Source: Sedimenticola thiotaurini
GTDB lineage: Bacteria; Pseudomonadota; Gammaproteobacteria; Chromatiales; Chromatiaceae
Direction of reading: 5' to 3'
NCBI GenBank assembly: GCA_011051715.1
Contig: DRKP01000010.1
Span: 1-55,479 of the forward strand
DNA: 55,479 nucleotides
This document shows, in pieces, positions 29,844 through 38,058 of the stretch. Under the pieces are notes generated by a model. That model did not search any database. It saw nothing but the letters and a program-made list of their open reading frames with translations, and was not told where the DNA came from. Position numbers and translations under genes: made by a program. Positions within the stretch are counted from its first letter, which is position 1. The number at the start of each line of letters is the position of its first letter.

Positions 29844-30527
29844 TTACCGGACGTCGACCAGGAAGTACTTGGGTGTCGCCTCCCGGTCCAGCCGGATCTC
29901 GTTGGAGTAGGAGCGGGTCTCGCCGGGGAGCAGGGGGTTCTTCTCCTCTTCGGTATCGTTTCCGCCACTGGTCAGCCGTGCCTTGCCCACCTCGATTCCG
30001 AGCTCGTCGAACAGGAACAGGGTGACGTCCGGTTCCACGTTCGCGCTGCCACCATTGTGCATCACCACCCGGTACTCGTAGCGACGCCGGTGAGTGGTGC
30101 CGGTGAGGGTGAAATTGATGTTGCGGAAATACTCCTGCTCGATCGGGATGGTGACATCGAATTTCAGGGGACGGAGCCTGGGGATACGCCCCGCCACCAG
30201 CTCCGCCTGTTCCTGCTCGAGGCGGTCGATGGTGGCCCTGAGCTGCTTGTTGCTGGCCTGCAGCTGGCGGTTCTGTTGTGCCTGTTCCCGCGTCCGCGCC
30301 TGTTCCAGCAGCAGGTCGCCATTGAGCGAAGAGAGTTTCATGGAGGTGATGATCCACACCAGGATCACCACGAACAGCAGGCCACCGAGGATCCAGGAGG
30401 TGATCAGGAGCCTGATGATCTTTCTCTGGCTGCGGCTGTAGCGGTGCTTGTGGCTGCCCGATCCGGTGGCAGTCTGGCGGTGCGTCCTGCCGCCACGGCC
30501 TGCGGCCTTTGAAGCTGTGCTGCTCAT
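29844..30527 (-). CDS. Membrane-anchored coiled-coil protein
   Basis: I do not recognise a named family. The 227-aa protein has a basic, Ser/Gly-rich N-terminus, one membrane segment at about 35-60 (IIRLLITSWILGGLLFVVILVWIITSM), a coiled coil at about 65-115 (REQAQQNRQLQASNKQLRATIDRLEQEQAEL), and a beta-rich C-terminal region that is probably periplasmic (RRYEYRVVMHNGGSANVEPDVTLFLFDELG). The following CnoX-like gene begins 8 bp later, so the two are one transcription unit. ATG 30527 was chosen to give a short cytosolic tail; an earlier in-frame start at 30581 adds 18 residues. Confidence 0.8.
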   Translation of the reverse strand: MSSTASKAAGRGGRTHRQTATGSGSHKHRYSRSQRKIIRLLITSWILGGLLFVVILVWIITSMKLSSLNGDLLLEQARTREQAQQNRQLQASNKQLRATIDRLEQEQAELVAGRIPRLRPLKFDVTIPIEQEYFRNINFTLTGTTHRRRYEYRVVMHNGGSANVEPDVTLFLFDELGIEVGKARLTSGGNDTEEEKNPLLPGETRSYSNEIRLDREATPKYFLVDVR

Positions 30528-30674
30528 GATCTGTGGTGCCGGGTCGGTGGATGGCGACCGTCCGCTGCCGCGGCGGTTCAACCGAATCCGTTCATGGTAA
30601 CGATTTTAACGACCGATGCCCATATGATCTGAACCATTCGGCGGCGATCTACCGGCTTCCGGGCGGAGGCGGGG

Positions 30675-31616
30675 TCATGCCGCCGGCCCCTCTGGGGGGG
30701 CGGCGGTGTAGAACGACTCCATGGTCTCGATGAAGCGCTGGGCCTGGGGCGACAGGTACTTGCCACGGCGCAGGACGATGCCATAGGTGCGTTTGGGGAA
30801 GTAGTCGTCCAGGGGGAAGGTGACCAGCTTCTCCCGGCCGGTGAGGCAGACGTCGGTGACGATGGAGATGCCCAGGCCCATCTCCACATATTTCTTGATC
30901 ACCTCCCAGCCGCCGGCCTCCAGGCCGCTCTTGAACTTGAGGTTGTGCTGCCGGAACACCAGGTCGACCATGCGCCAGGTGGTGAGGCTGGGTGGGGGCA
31001 GGATCAGGCCGTAGGGGGCGATGTCCTCGAGGGTCACGGCCTGTTTTTTCGCCAGGGGGTGGTCCAGGGGGACGATCAGGGCCGGGGAGTAGGTCACCAG
31101 CGGGCGGTAGACGATGTCGTCCGGCACCTCCATCATGGCGCCCACGGCGAAGTCCGCCTCGTCCGCCCGCAACCGCGACAGTCCGTCACGGCCGCCGGTG
31201 ACGTTGTGCAGCTTGATGCGGATCTTAGGATACTGTTCGGTGAACCGCCTCAGTGGCTCCGGCAGCACGTAGAGAATGGTCGACTCCCCCGCCGCGATAT
31301 TCAGCTCCCCCGATTCCAGCAGCCCCTGCTGGGCAGCAAAGGTCTCGTGCAGCTTGTCCATCCCCTCCACCAGCGGCTGGGCCAGCTTGTACAGGGCCTC
31401 GCCCTCCGGTGTCAGCCGGATCTTCGGCCCCCGCCGCTCGAACAGCACCGTCTCCAGCTCCCGCTCCAGCGCCTGGATCTGCAGCGACACCGTAGGCTGA
31501 CTCAGAAAGATCTTCTCCGCCGCCTCGCTGATGCTGCCGGTCCGCGCCGCATGACAGAAGGCGCGCAACTGCTTGAGGCGGTTCTGTTTGTAGTAGATGG
31601 GGGTGGGGGATGCCAT
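30675..31616 (-). CDS. LysR-family transcriptional regulator
   Basis: A 313-aa LysR-type regulator. The winged helix-turn-helix is at residues 15-75 (QLRAFCHAARTGSISEAAEKIFLSQPTVSLQIQALE) and the C-terminal two-lobed effector domain runs from about 100 to 300. It diverges from rnfB across 328 bp that contain an AT-rich dyad (31805-31825) of the T-N11-A kind, so it probably controls the rnf and oxidoreductase operon, and itself. The effector is not predictable; a redox, sulfur or carbon intermediate is plausible. It is not close to CbbR or to canonical CysB by eye. Confidence 0.9.
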   Translation of the reverse strand: MASPTPIYYKQNRLKQLRAFCHAARTGSISEAAEKIFLSQPTVSLQIQALERELETVLFERRGPKIRLTPEGEALYKLAQPLVEGMDKLHETFAAQQGLLESGELNIAAGESTILYVLPEPLRRFTEQYPKIRIKLHNVTGGRDGLSRLRADEADFAVGAMMEVPDDIVYRPLVTYSPALIVPLDHPLAKKQAVTLEDIAPYGLILPPPSLTTWRMVDLVFRQHNLKFKSGLEAGGWEVIKKYVEMGLGISIVTDVCLTGREKLVTFPLDDYFPKRTYGIVLRRGKYLSPQAQRFIETMESFYTAAPPEGPAA

Positions 31617-31631
31617 TTTTTGGTTACTGGT

Positions 31632-31658
31632 TAGGAGTGAGGAGTGAGGAGTGAGGGG
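31632..31658. repeat. Heptanucleotide array (TGAGGAG type)
   Basis: About three copies of TGAGGAG (reverse complement of CTCCTCA, as at 4321 and 8364), immediately upstream of the LysR gene. Confidence 0.85.
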
Positions 31659-31701
31659 GAATTTATCAGAGTCCCCTTGTCTCCTATCCCCTAGTTCCTC
31701 T

Positions 31702-31799
31702 GCCCTCTGCCCTCGGCTCTCGGCTCTCGGCCCTCAGCCCTCGGCTCTCGGCCCTCAGCCCTCAGCCCTCGGCCCTCGGCCCTCGGCCCTCGGCCCTCG
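31702..31799. repeat. Fourteen-copy heptanucleotide array (GCCCTCG type)
   Basis: Exactly 98 bp of 14 heptamers, a mix of GCCCTCG, GCTCTCG, GCCCTCA and one GCCCTCT, ending with five identical GCCCTCG units. The array sits in the lysR-rnfB divergent region, just before the AT-rich dyad. Its sequence differs from the CTCCTCA arrays but shares the 7-bp period. The rest of 31617-31944 holds these repeats, the dyad and a short unassigned stretch. Confidence 0.96.
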
Positions 31800-31804
31800 A
31801 CCCT

Positions 31805-31825
31805 ACTATTATTCCAGCAAATAGT
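31805..31825. promoter_or_regulatory. Candidate LysR operator dyad upstream of rnfB
   Basis: ACTATT-ATTCCAGCA-AATAGT is a perfect 6-bp dyad with a 9-bp centre, within an AT-rich island 120 bp before rnfB in a GC-rich genome. LysR regulators bind T-N11-A dyads, and their own gene is divergent here. Binding is inferred. Confidence 0.5.
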
Positions 31826-31944
31826 AAGAATTGAAATAATTGGAATGTCAAATACCAGTCCTCTGGCTAGACTTTGCTGCAAGTGCGAAATAGACCGGGT
31901 TTATCGGGGCAACAGGAAAACCGGGGGGCAAAGGGGGCGGTTGG

Positions 31945-32838
31945 ATGGAAGAGATGTCCGTTCTCACCAGTATCGCGGTGTCGGCCGGCTTCATGGCGGT
32001 GCTGGGGCTTGTTCTCGCCGGCGTCCTGGTGATCGCCAACCGCAAGCTGTTCGTCTACGAGGATCCGCGCATCGACGAGGTGGAGGATCTGCTGCCCCAT
32101 GCCAACTGCGGTGCCTGCGGTACGCCGGGCTGCCGACCCTTCGCCGAGGGGCTGGTGCAGGGGGAGTACGAACCGGCCCAGTGCACCGTCAACTCCAGGG
32201 ACATGAACAAGATCATCGCCGACTATCTCGGAGTCGATCTTGGCAGGCAGGAGAAGCGGGTGGCACGCCTGGCCTGTGCCGGCGGCCGACACGTCGCCTA
32301 TATCCGGGCCAGCTACGATGGCCTGGAGTCGTGCCGGGCGGCGGCCCTGGTGGCGGGTGGCGGCAAGGGCTGCGCCTGGGGCTGCCTGGGCATGGGCGAC
32401 TGCGCCGATGTCTGCGATTTCGATGCCATCCGGATGGATCGCCACGGTCTGCCGGTGGTGGACGAGGCGCTGTGCACCGCCTGCAACGATTGCGTGGAGG
32501 TCTGTCCCAAGGAGCTGTTCTCCCTGCATCCGGTGAGCCACCGGCTGTTCGTCGCCTGCCGCAACCTGGAGAAGGGGGAGCAGGCGGAGGCGGAGTGCGA
32601 GGTGATCTGCACCGCCTGTGAGCGCTGCGCGGTCGACTCGCCCGAGGGGCTGATCGAGATCCGCAACAACCTGGCGGTGATCGACTACAGCAGGAACGAA
32701 CTGGCGTCGAAAGTGGCGATCGAGCGCTGTCCCACCGGCGCTATCGTCTGGTTCGACCGCAAGGGCGGCTACCAGGTGGGGAAGGATGCCAGGAAGATCA
32801 TCCGCAAGGAGCCGTTACCCCTGGCCCCGACCGCGTAG
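31945..32838 (+). CDS. rnfB: Rnf complex subunit B, long form
   Basis: RnfB takes electrons from ferredoxin and passes them to the Rnf membrane pump. The 297-aa protein is longer than E. coli RsxB (192 aa). An N-terminal membrane segment (8-32) leads to the first cluster site C55, C58, C63, C80. Two complete [4Fe-4S] sites follow: C143/C147/C153/C157 and C177/C180/C183/C187. The C-terminal pair seen in clostridial and Bacteroidetes long forms is eroded: C218, C222, C225, C228 lack the last ligand (S232) and only C262 of the final cluster remains. GGGGGC lies before ATG 31945. First gene of the operon; a REP-like element begins at its stop. Confidence 0.95.
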   Translation: MEEMSVLTSIAVSAGFMAVLGLVLAGVLVIANRKLFVYEDPRIDEVEDLLPHANCGACGTPGCRPFAEGLVQGEYEPAQCTVNSRDMNKIIADYLGVDLGRQEKRVARLACAGGRHVAYIRASYDGLESCRAAALVAGGGKGCAWGCLGMGDCADVCDFDAIRMDRHGLPVVDEALCTACNDCVEVCPKELFSLHPVSHRLFVACRNLEKGEQAEAECEVICTACERCAVDSPEGLIEIRNNLAVIDYSRNELASKVAIERCPTGAIVWFDRKGGYQVGKDARKIIRKEPLPLAPTA

Positions 32839-32920
32839 GAGCGCCGCAACACCGTTTCGCGGCGAGGGCGCTGCTCCTACGGTGGGACGGTGCTGTAGGA
32901 GCGCCGCCCCGGCGCGAAAC
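32835..32920. repeat. REP-like palindromes between rnfB and the oxidoreductase gene
   Basis: GTAGGAGCGCCGC occurs at 32835 and again at 32895, with an inverted partner (GCGCTGCTCCTAC) at 32868-32880. They match the GTAGGAGCGGC...GCCGCGAA type of repeat common in pseudomonads and relatives. The first copy includes the TAG stop of rnfB. A third member is at 40100-40125. Confidence 0.85.
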
Positions 32921-32958
32921 ACGAAGAAACAAACGACGAGTCCCAGGGAAAAGACGAC

Positions 32959-35900
32959 ATGTTCGGAAAGAAAGCACAGAAAGAGTTCCGCTATCCCGGC
33001 ATCCCCATGGCGATGGACGGCAACAGCGCCGTCATCCTGTGCGAGCGGGAGGCCTCGGACGCCGCCGGTGCCTATCCCATCACCCCCTCCACCCAGATGG
33101 GCGAATACTGGGCGGAAGAGGTGGCCCGGGGGCACATCAACGTGACCGGCAAGCCGCTGGTCTTCGTCGAGCCGGAATCGGAACACGCGGCGGCGGCGGT
33201 CACCGCCGGCATGTCCATGTCCGGCCTGCGCGCCACCAACTTCTCCTCCGCCCAGGGCGTCGCCTTCATGCACGAGTCCCTGTACGCGGCGGTGGGCAAG
33301 CGGCTGCCCTACGTGCTCAACATCGGCACCCGTGCCATCACCAAGGCCTCGCTCAATGTCCATTGCGGTCACGACGACTACCACTGCATCGACGACACCG
33401 GCTTCTTCCAGGTGTTCGCCAAGGACGCCCAGGGGGCGGCGGACCTGAACCTGATCGGACGCAAGATCGCCGAACTCAGCCTGACCCCGGCCGCGGTGGC
33501 CCAGGACGGCTTCCTCACCACCCACCTGATCGAACCCCTGCGGGTGCCGGAGCGGGAGCTGATCGAGGAGTTCTGCGGCCGCCCCGACGACATCATCGAC
33601 TGCCCGACGCCGGCCCAGCGCATGCTCTACGGCGACCGGCGCCGCCGGGTGCCCGAGGTGTGGGACGTGGACAACCCGATGCTGTCGGGGTCGGTGCAGA
33701 ACCAGGACGCCTACATGCAGGCGGTGGCGGCCCAGCGCCCCTATTTCTTCGAACACATCAGCGCCATCGCCGATCAGGTGATGGACGAGTACTACCGGCT
33801 GACCGGGCGCCGCTACAACCGCATCGGTCAGTACCGGATGGAGGACGCCGACTACGTCATCGTCGGCCAGGGCTCCATGATCGTGCAGGCGGAGGCGGTG
33901 GCCGACTACCTGCGCGACACCCGCAAGCTGAAGGTGGGGGTGGTCGACCTCACCATGTACCGACCCTTCCCGGGCGACCTGGTTGGCAAGGCGTTGCAAG
34001 GGAGAAAGGGGGTGGCGGTGCTGGAGCGCACCGACCAGCCCCTGGCCGAGGACCTGCCCCTGATCCGCGAGGTGCGGGCGGCCATCGGCAAGTGCGTGGA
34101 GAACGGCATGCAGCAGGACGGCGACCGTCCCTGGCCGGCCTACGCCAGTTACCGGGCGGACCAGGTTCCGCCCCTCTATTCCGGCTCCTACGGCCTGGGG
34201 TCCCGCGACCTGCAGCCGGAGGGGCTGATCGGCGCCATCGAGAACATGCTGCCGGACGGCGGCCGGCGCCGGTTCTTCTACCTGGGCGTCGATTTCGTGC
34301 GCGAACCGGACGACCCCAAGGCGGAGATCCGCCAGAACGAGCTGCTGGAGGCCTATCCCCAGGTGGCGGAGCTGGCCATCCACGGCAGCGAGAACCCGGA
34401 CCTGCTGCCCGCCGGCGCCATCACCGTGCGCATGCACTCGGTGGGTGGCTGGGGTGCCATCACCACAGGCAAGAACCTGGCCATGACCCTGTACGACCTG
34501 CTCGGTTTCGACATCCGTGCCAACCCCAAGTACGGGTCGGAGAAGAAGGGCCAGCCCACCACCTACTATCTGTCGGCGGCGCCGGAGCGGATCCGCCTCA
34601 ACTGCGAGTACCACTATGTCGACGTGGTGCTGTCGCCCGATCCCAACGTGTTCGGCCACTCCAATCCCCTCTATGGTCTGAAGGAGGGGGGCACCTTCAT
34701 CATCCAGAGCAGTCTGGAGTCGCCGGCAGAGGTGTGGGCCCAGATCCCCTCCCGCTACCAGAAGTACATCGTCGACCACGATATCCGCATCTTCTACGTC
34801 GACGGCTTCCGCATCGCGCGCGAGGAGGCCTCCAATCCGGAACTGCAGTTCCGCATGCAGGGCAACGCCTTCCAGGGCGCCTTCTTCGCCGCCTCGCCAT
34901 TGATGGAGAAGGCCGGTCTCGATGAGGAGGGTCTTTTTCAGGCGATCGAAAACCAGTTGCGCGACAAGTTCGGCTCCAAGGGCGAGCGGGTGGTGGCGGA
35001 CAATCTGCGGGTGGTGCGCCGCGGCTTCGACGAGATCACCGAGATCACCGACAAGCCGGTGGGGCTCAATCCGCAGATGGTGCGGAAGTCTCCCGACCTG
35101 CCGGTGATGCTGCGGCGGCTGCCGGTGGGGGACGGCCGGGTCTCCGATGTGCACAGGTTCTGGGAACAGACCGGCTCCTTCTATCTCAGCGGCCGCGGCT
35201 CCGACAACCTGGCCGACCCGTTCATGGCCACCAGCCTGATCCCGGCGGCCACCGGCGTCTACCGGGACATGACCCAGATCCGTTTCGAATATCCCAAGTT
35301 CGTCACCGAGAACTGCACCGCCTGCGGTGACTGCTACACCGCCTGCCCGGACAGCGCCATTCCGGGCCTGGTGAGCACCATCGCCCAGGTGTTCAACACC
35401 GCCATCGAACGTATCGAGACCCGCGGCACGCCGACCCTCTATCTGCGCCGGGAGAGCCGCCAGGTGGAGAAGCGGCTGCGCGCCCTGATCGACGAGGCCG
35501 GGGAGCAGGCGGTGGTGTCGAGCCTGATCGACCAGGCGGTGCTCGAGACCCTCGCCGCCTCGGAGCTGGAGGCGGAGAAGAAGGCCGCCCTGGAGCAGGA
35601 GTTCGGCCTGTTCATGGAGGCCCTGGGCGGGTTCGAGTTTTCCATCACCAAGCCCTATTACCTGAACCGGGAGAAGAAGAGCAAGGGCTCCGGCGGCCTC
35701 TTCTCCATCACCGTCAATCCCTACACCTGCAAGGGCTGCATGGAGTGCGTCGAGGTGTGTGACGACGGCGCCCTGGTGGCCGAACCGCAGGACCAGGCGG
35801 CGATCGAGCGGATGCGCCGGGACTGGGCGTTCTGGCTCGACCTGCCCACCACCGATCCCGACTTCATCCGCATCGACGACCTGGACGAGAAGATCGGCGC

Positions 35901-37917
35901 CCTGGAGACCCTGCTGCTGGACAAGGGCAACTACGAATCCATGGTCTCCGGTGACGGCGCCTGCCTGGGCTGTGGCGAGAAGACCGCCATCCACCTGTTC
36001 ACCTCCACGGTCACCGCCCTGATGCAGCCGCGGGTGAAGCGCCACCTGGCGGAGCTGGACGACCTGATCGGGCGGCTGGAGACCCATGTCCGCCTGAAGC
36101 TGGCCGAGTCCATCGATCTGACCAACCTGGAGGCGGTGAACGAGGCGGTGGAAAGCCATGAAGAGACCGATCTGACCCTGGCCGAGCTCTCCGCCACCCT
36201 GGACGAGGAGGCGCGGCCGGTGGATCAGCAGTGGCTCAAGCGGGTCACCCGGCTGCTGGAGAAACTGCGCCATCTGAAGTGGCTCTACACCGATGGCACC
36301 ACCCGCCAGGGCCGCGCCGCCATGGGCATCGTCAATGCCACCGGCTGTACTTCGGTGTGGGGCTCCACCTTCCCCTACAATCCCTATCCATTCCCCTGGA
36401 CCAGTCACCTGTTCCAGGACAGTCCATCGGTGGCGATGGGCATCTTCGAGGGCCACATGGCGAAGATGGCGGAGGGCTTCAAGGCGATCCGCCAGGCGAA
36501 GCTGGAGCTGGAGGGGAACTACTCGCCGGAGGAGCACGACGCCTTCTTCACCCACTTCGACTGGAGGCAGTTCAGCGACGAGGAGTGGCGGCTGTGCCCG
36601 CCGGTGGTCTCCATCGGCGGCGACGGGGCAATGTACGACATCGGTTTCCAGAACCTGTCCCGGGCCCTCGCATCGGGCATGCCGATCAAGGTGCTGGTGC
36701 TCGATACCCAGGTCTACTCCAACACCGGCGGCCAGGCCTGCACCTCCGGTTTCGTCGGCCAGGTGGCGGACATGAGCCCCTATGGCAAGGCGTGGAAGGG
36801 CAAGACCGAGATCCGCAAGGAGATGAGTCTGATCGGCATGGCCCACCGCACCAGTTTCGTGTTGCAGAGCTCCCAGGCCAATGTCACCCACATGCTGGAG
36901 GGCTTCATCGACGGCCTCAACAGCCGCCGGCCGGCCCTGTTCAACATCTACACCACCTGCCAGCCGGAGCACGGCGTGGGAGACGACGCCTCGGAGCACC
37001 AGGCGAAGATGGCGCTGGAGTCGCGCGCCTATCCCCTGTTCCGCTACGACCCGGACGCCGGCACCACCTTCGAGGAGTGCTGTGACCTGGAGGGCAACCC
37101 GGCGTTGGAGCGGGACTGGCCCGGCTATCGTCTCGACTACCTGGACGAGAACGGCAGGCCGGCCAGCCTGGAGCTGCCCATGACCTTCGCCGACTTCGCC
37201 TTCACCGAGGGCCGCTTCCGCAAGCACTTCCGCAAGGCGCCGCCGGAGACCTGGGATCAAGGTGATCCGGCCGGTACCGGTGCCGCAGGGGCGGTGGACA
37301 TGGTGCCGCTGCACGAGTTCCTTGAGCTGGACGAGGACGACCGCGACGGCCGCTATCCCTACATCTGGGCGCTGGACGGCAAGAACCGGCTGATGCGCAT
37401 CCTGGTGGCCCAGGAGATCGTCAAATCGTGCGAGGAGCGGCGCGACTTCTGGCGCCAGCTGAAGTCCCTCGCCGGCGTCGAGCACCGCTTCGATATGCAG
37501 GCGGTGGTGGAGCAGGCCAAGGCGGAGATGGCGCAGAAGCTGACCCACAGCCTGCTGGCCCTGGCCGGCGGTGGCGACATGGCCGCCCTCACCGATGCGG
37601 TGGCCGGTGGCGGCAATGGCGCCGGCGCCCCTTCCCAGGCCGGTGGCAACGGCGCCATGGCCGCCGACTACGAGCCGGTCTGGATCGAGACCCCCGAGTG
37701 CACCGCCTGTGACGAGTGCACCGAAATCAATCCCAACATCTTCGCCTACAACGAGGAGAAGAAGGCGGTTGTGGTCGATCCGAGGGGAGGGCCGTTCAAG
37801 GATATCGTCAAGGCGGCGGAGAAGTGCACCGCCGGCTGCCTGCATCCCGGGACGCCCTGGAATCCGAACGAGAAGGACCTGGACAAGCTGGTCAGGCGGG
37901 CCGAGAAATACCAGTGA
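32959..37917 (+). CDS. nifJ: Giant NifJ-like 2-oxoacid:ferredoxin oxidoreductase with fused ferredoxin domain
   Basis: A 1652-aa relative of pyruvate:ferredoxin (flavodoxin) oxidoreductase, which oxidises a 2-oxoacid with CoA to acyl-CoA, CO2 and low-potential electrons, or runs in reverse; NifJ is normally about 1170-1200 aa. Domain order: TPP pyrimidine domain (AYPITPSTQMGEYWAEE; RATNFSSAQG), domain II, gamma-type domain (MHSVGGWGAITTGKNLA), two [4Fe-4S] sites from C786 and C924, the TPP/cluster domain (CLGCGEK from C1002, NATGC at C1130, GDGAMYDIGF at 1221, TTCQPEHG), and a C-terminal ferredoxin-like domain from C1581 (CTACDECTEINPNIF ... CTAGCLHP). About 100 extra residues lie between C1005 and C1130. 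A Gly/Ala linker precedes the ferredoxin. Substrate is inferred, probably pyruvate. Confidence 0.92.
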   Translation: MFGKKAQKEFRYPGIPMAMDGNSAVILCEREASDAAGAYPITPSTQMGEYWAEEVARGHINVTGKPLVFVEPESEHAAAAVTAGMSMSGLRATNFSSAQGVAFMHESLYAAVGKRLPYVLNIGTRAITKASLNVHCGHDDYHCIDDTGFFQVFAKDAQGAADLNLIGRKIAELSLTPAAVAQDGFLTTHLIEPLRVPERELIEEFCGRPDDIIDCPTPAQRMLYGDRRRRVPEVWDVDNPMLSGSVQNQDAYMQAVAAQRPYFFEHISAIADQVMDEYYRLTGRRYNRIGQYRMEDADYVIVGQGSMIVQAEAVADYLRDTRKLKVGVVDLTMYRPFPGDLVGKALQGRKGVAVLERTDQPLAEDLPLIREVRAAIGKCVENGMQQDGDRPWPAYASYRADQVPPLYSGSYGLGSRDLQPEGLIGAIENMLPDGGRRRFFYLGVDFVREPDDPKAEIRQNELLEAYPQVAELAIHGSENPDLLPAGAITVRMHSVGGWGAITTGKNLAMTLYDLLGFDIRANPKYGSEKKGQPTTYYLSAAPERIRLNCEYHYVDVVLSPDPNVFGHSNPLYGLKEGGTFIIQSSLESPAEVWAQIPSRYQKYIVDHDIRIFYVDGFRIAREEASNPELQFRMQGNAFQGAFFAASPLMEKAGLDEEGLFQAIENQLRDKFGSKGERVVADNLRVVRRGFDEITEITDKPVGLNPQMVRKSPDLPVMLRRLPVGDGRVSDVHRFWEQTGSFYLSGRGSDNLADPFMATSLIPAATGVYRDMTQIRFEYPKFVTENCTACGDCYTACPDSAIPGLVSTIAQVFNTAIERIETRGTPTLYLRRESRQVEKRLRALIDEAGEQAVVSSLIDQAVLETLAASELEAEKKAALEQEFGLFMEALGGFEFSITKPYYLNREKKSKGSGGLFSITVNPYTCKGCMECVEVCDDGALVAEPQDQAAIERMRRDWAFWLDLPTTDPDFIRIDDLDEKIGALETLLLDKGNYESMVSGDGACLGCGEKTAIHLFTSTVTALMQPRVKRHLAELDDLIGRLETHVRLKLAESIDLTNLEAVNEAVESHEETDLTLAELSATLDEEARPVDQQWLKRVTRLLEKLRHLKWLYTDGTTRQGRAAMGIVNATGCTSVWGSTFPYNPYPFPWTSHLFQDSPSVAMGIFEGHMAKMAEGFKAIRQAKLELEGNYSPEEHDAFFTHFDWRQFSDEEWRLCPPVVSIGGDGAMYDIGFQNLSRALASGMPIKVLVLDTQVYSNTGGQACTSGFVGQVADMSPYGKAWKGKTEIRKEMSLIGMAHRTSFVLQSSQANVTHMLEGFIDGLNSRRPALFNIYTTCQPEHGVGDDASEHQAKMALESRAYPLFRYDPDAGTTFEECCDLEGNPALERDWPGYRLDYLDENGRPASLELPMTFADFAFTEGRFRKHFRKAPPETWDQGDPAGTGAAGAVDMVPLHEFLELDEDDRDGRYPYIWALDGKNRLMRILVAQEIVKSCEERRDFWRQLKSLAGVEHRFDMQAVVEQAKAEMAQKLTHSLLALAGGGDMAALTDAVAGGGNGAGAPSQAGGNGAMAADYEPVWIETPECTACDECTEINPNIFAYNEEKKAVVVDPRGGPFKDIVKAAEKCTAGCLHPGTPWNPNEKDLDKLVRRAEKYQ

Positions 37918-38058
37918 CCGGGGATCCGGGGCAGGGCAGGATTGGCCGGGATTTTATGCCGATGAACCGATATGCTTGGCCCCGGGATACGGCCGGTTGC
38001 ACAGGCCCTTTCCCGACGACTACCGAACATGACGAAAAATCTTGAGGAGCGATACGAT

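Noticed and set aside
31863-31883. Possible sigma-54 promoter (TGGC ... TTGC) before rnfB
   Set aside because: The spacing between the GG and GC elements is one base too short (9 instead of 10), which normally abolishes sigma-54 recognition.
32815-37845. Minus-strand open frame of 1676 codons opposite the oxidoreductase gene
   Set aside because: It is a shadow caused by high GC at third positions; its translation is low-complexity (His, Gly, Val, Leu, Gln) and the plus strand encodes clear catalytic motifs.
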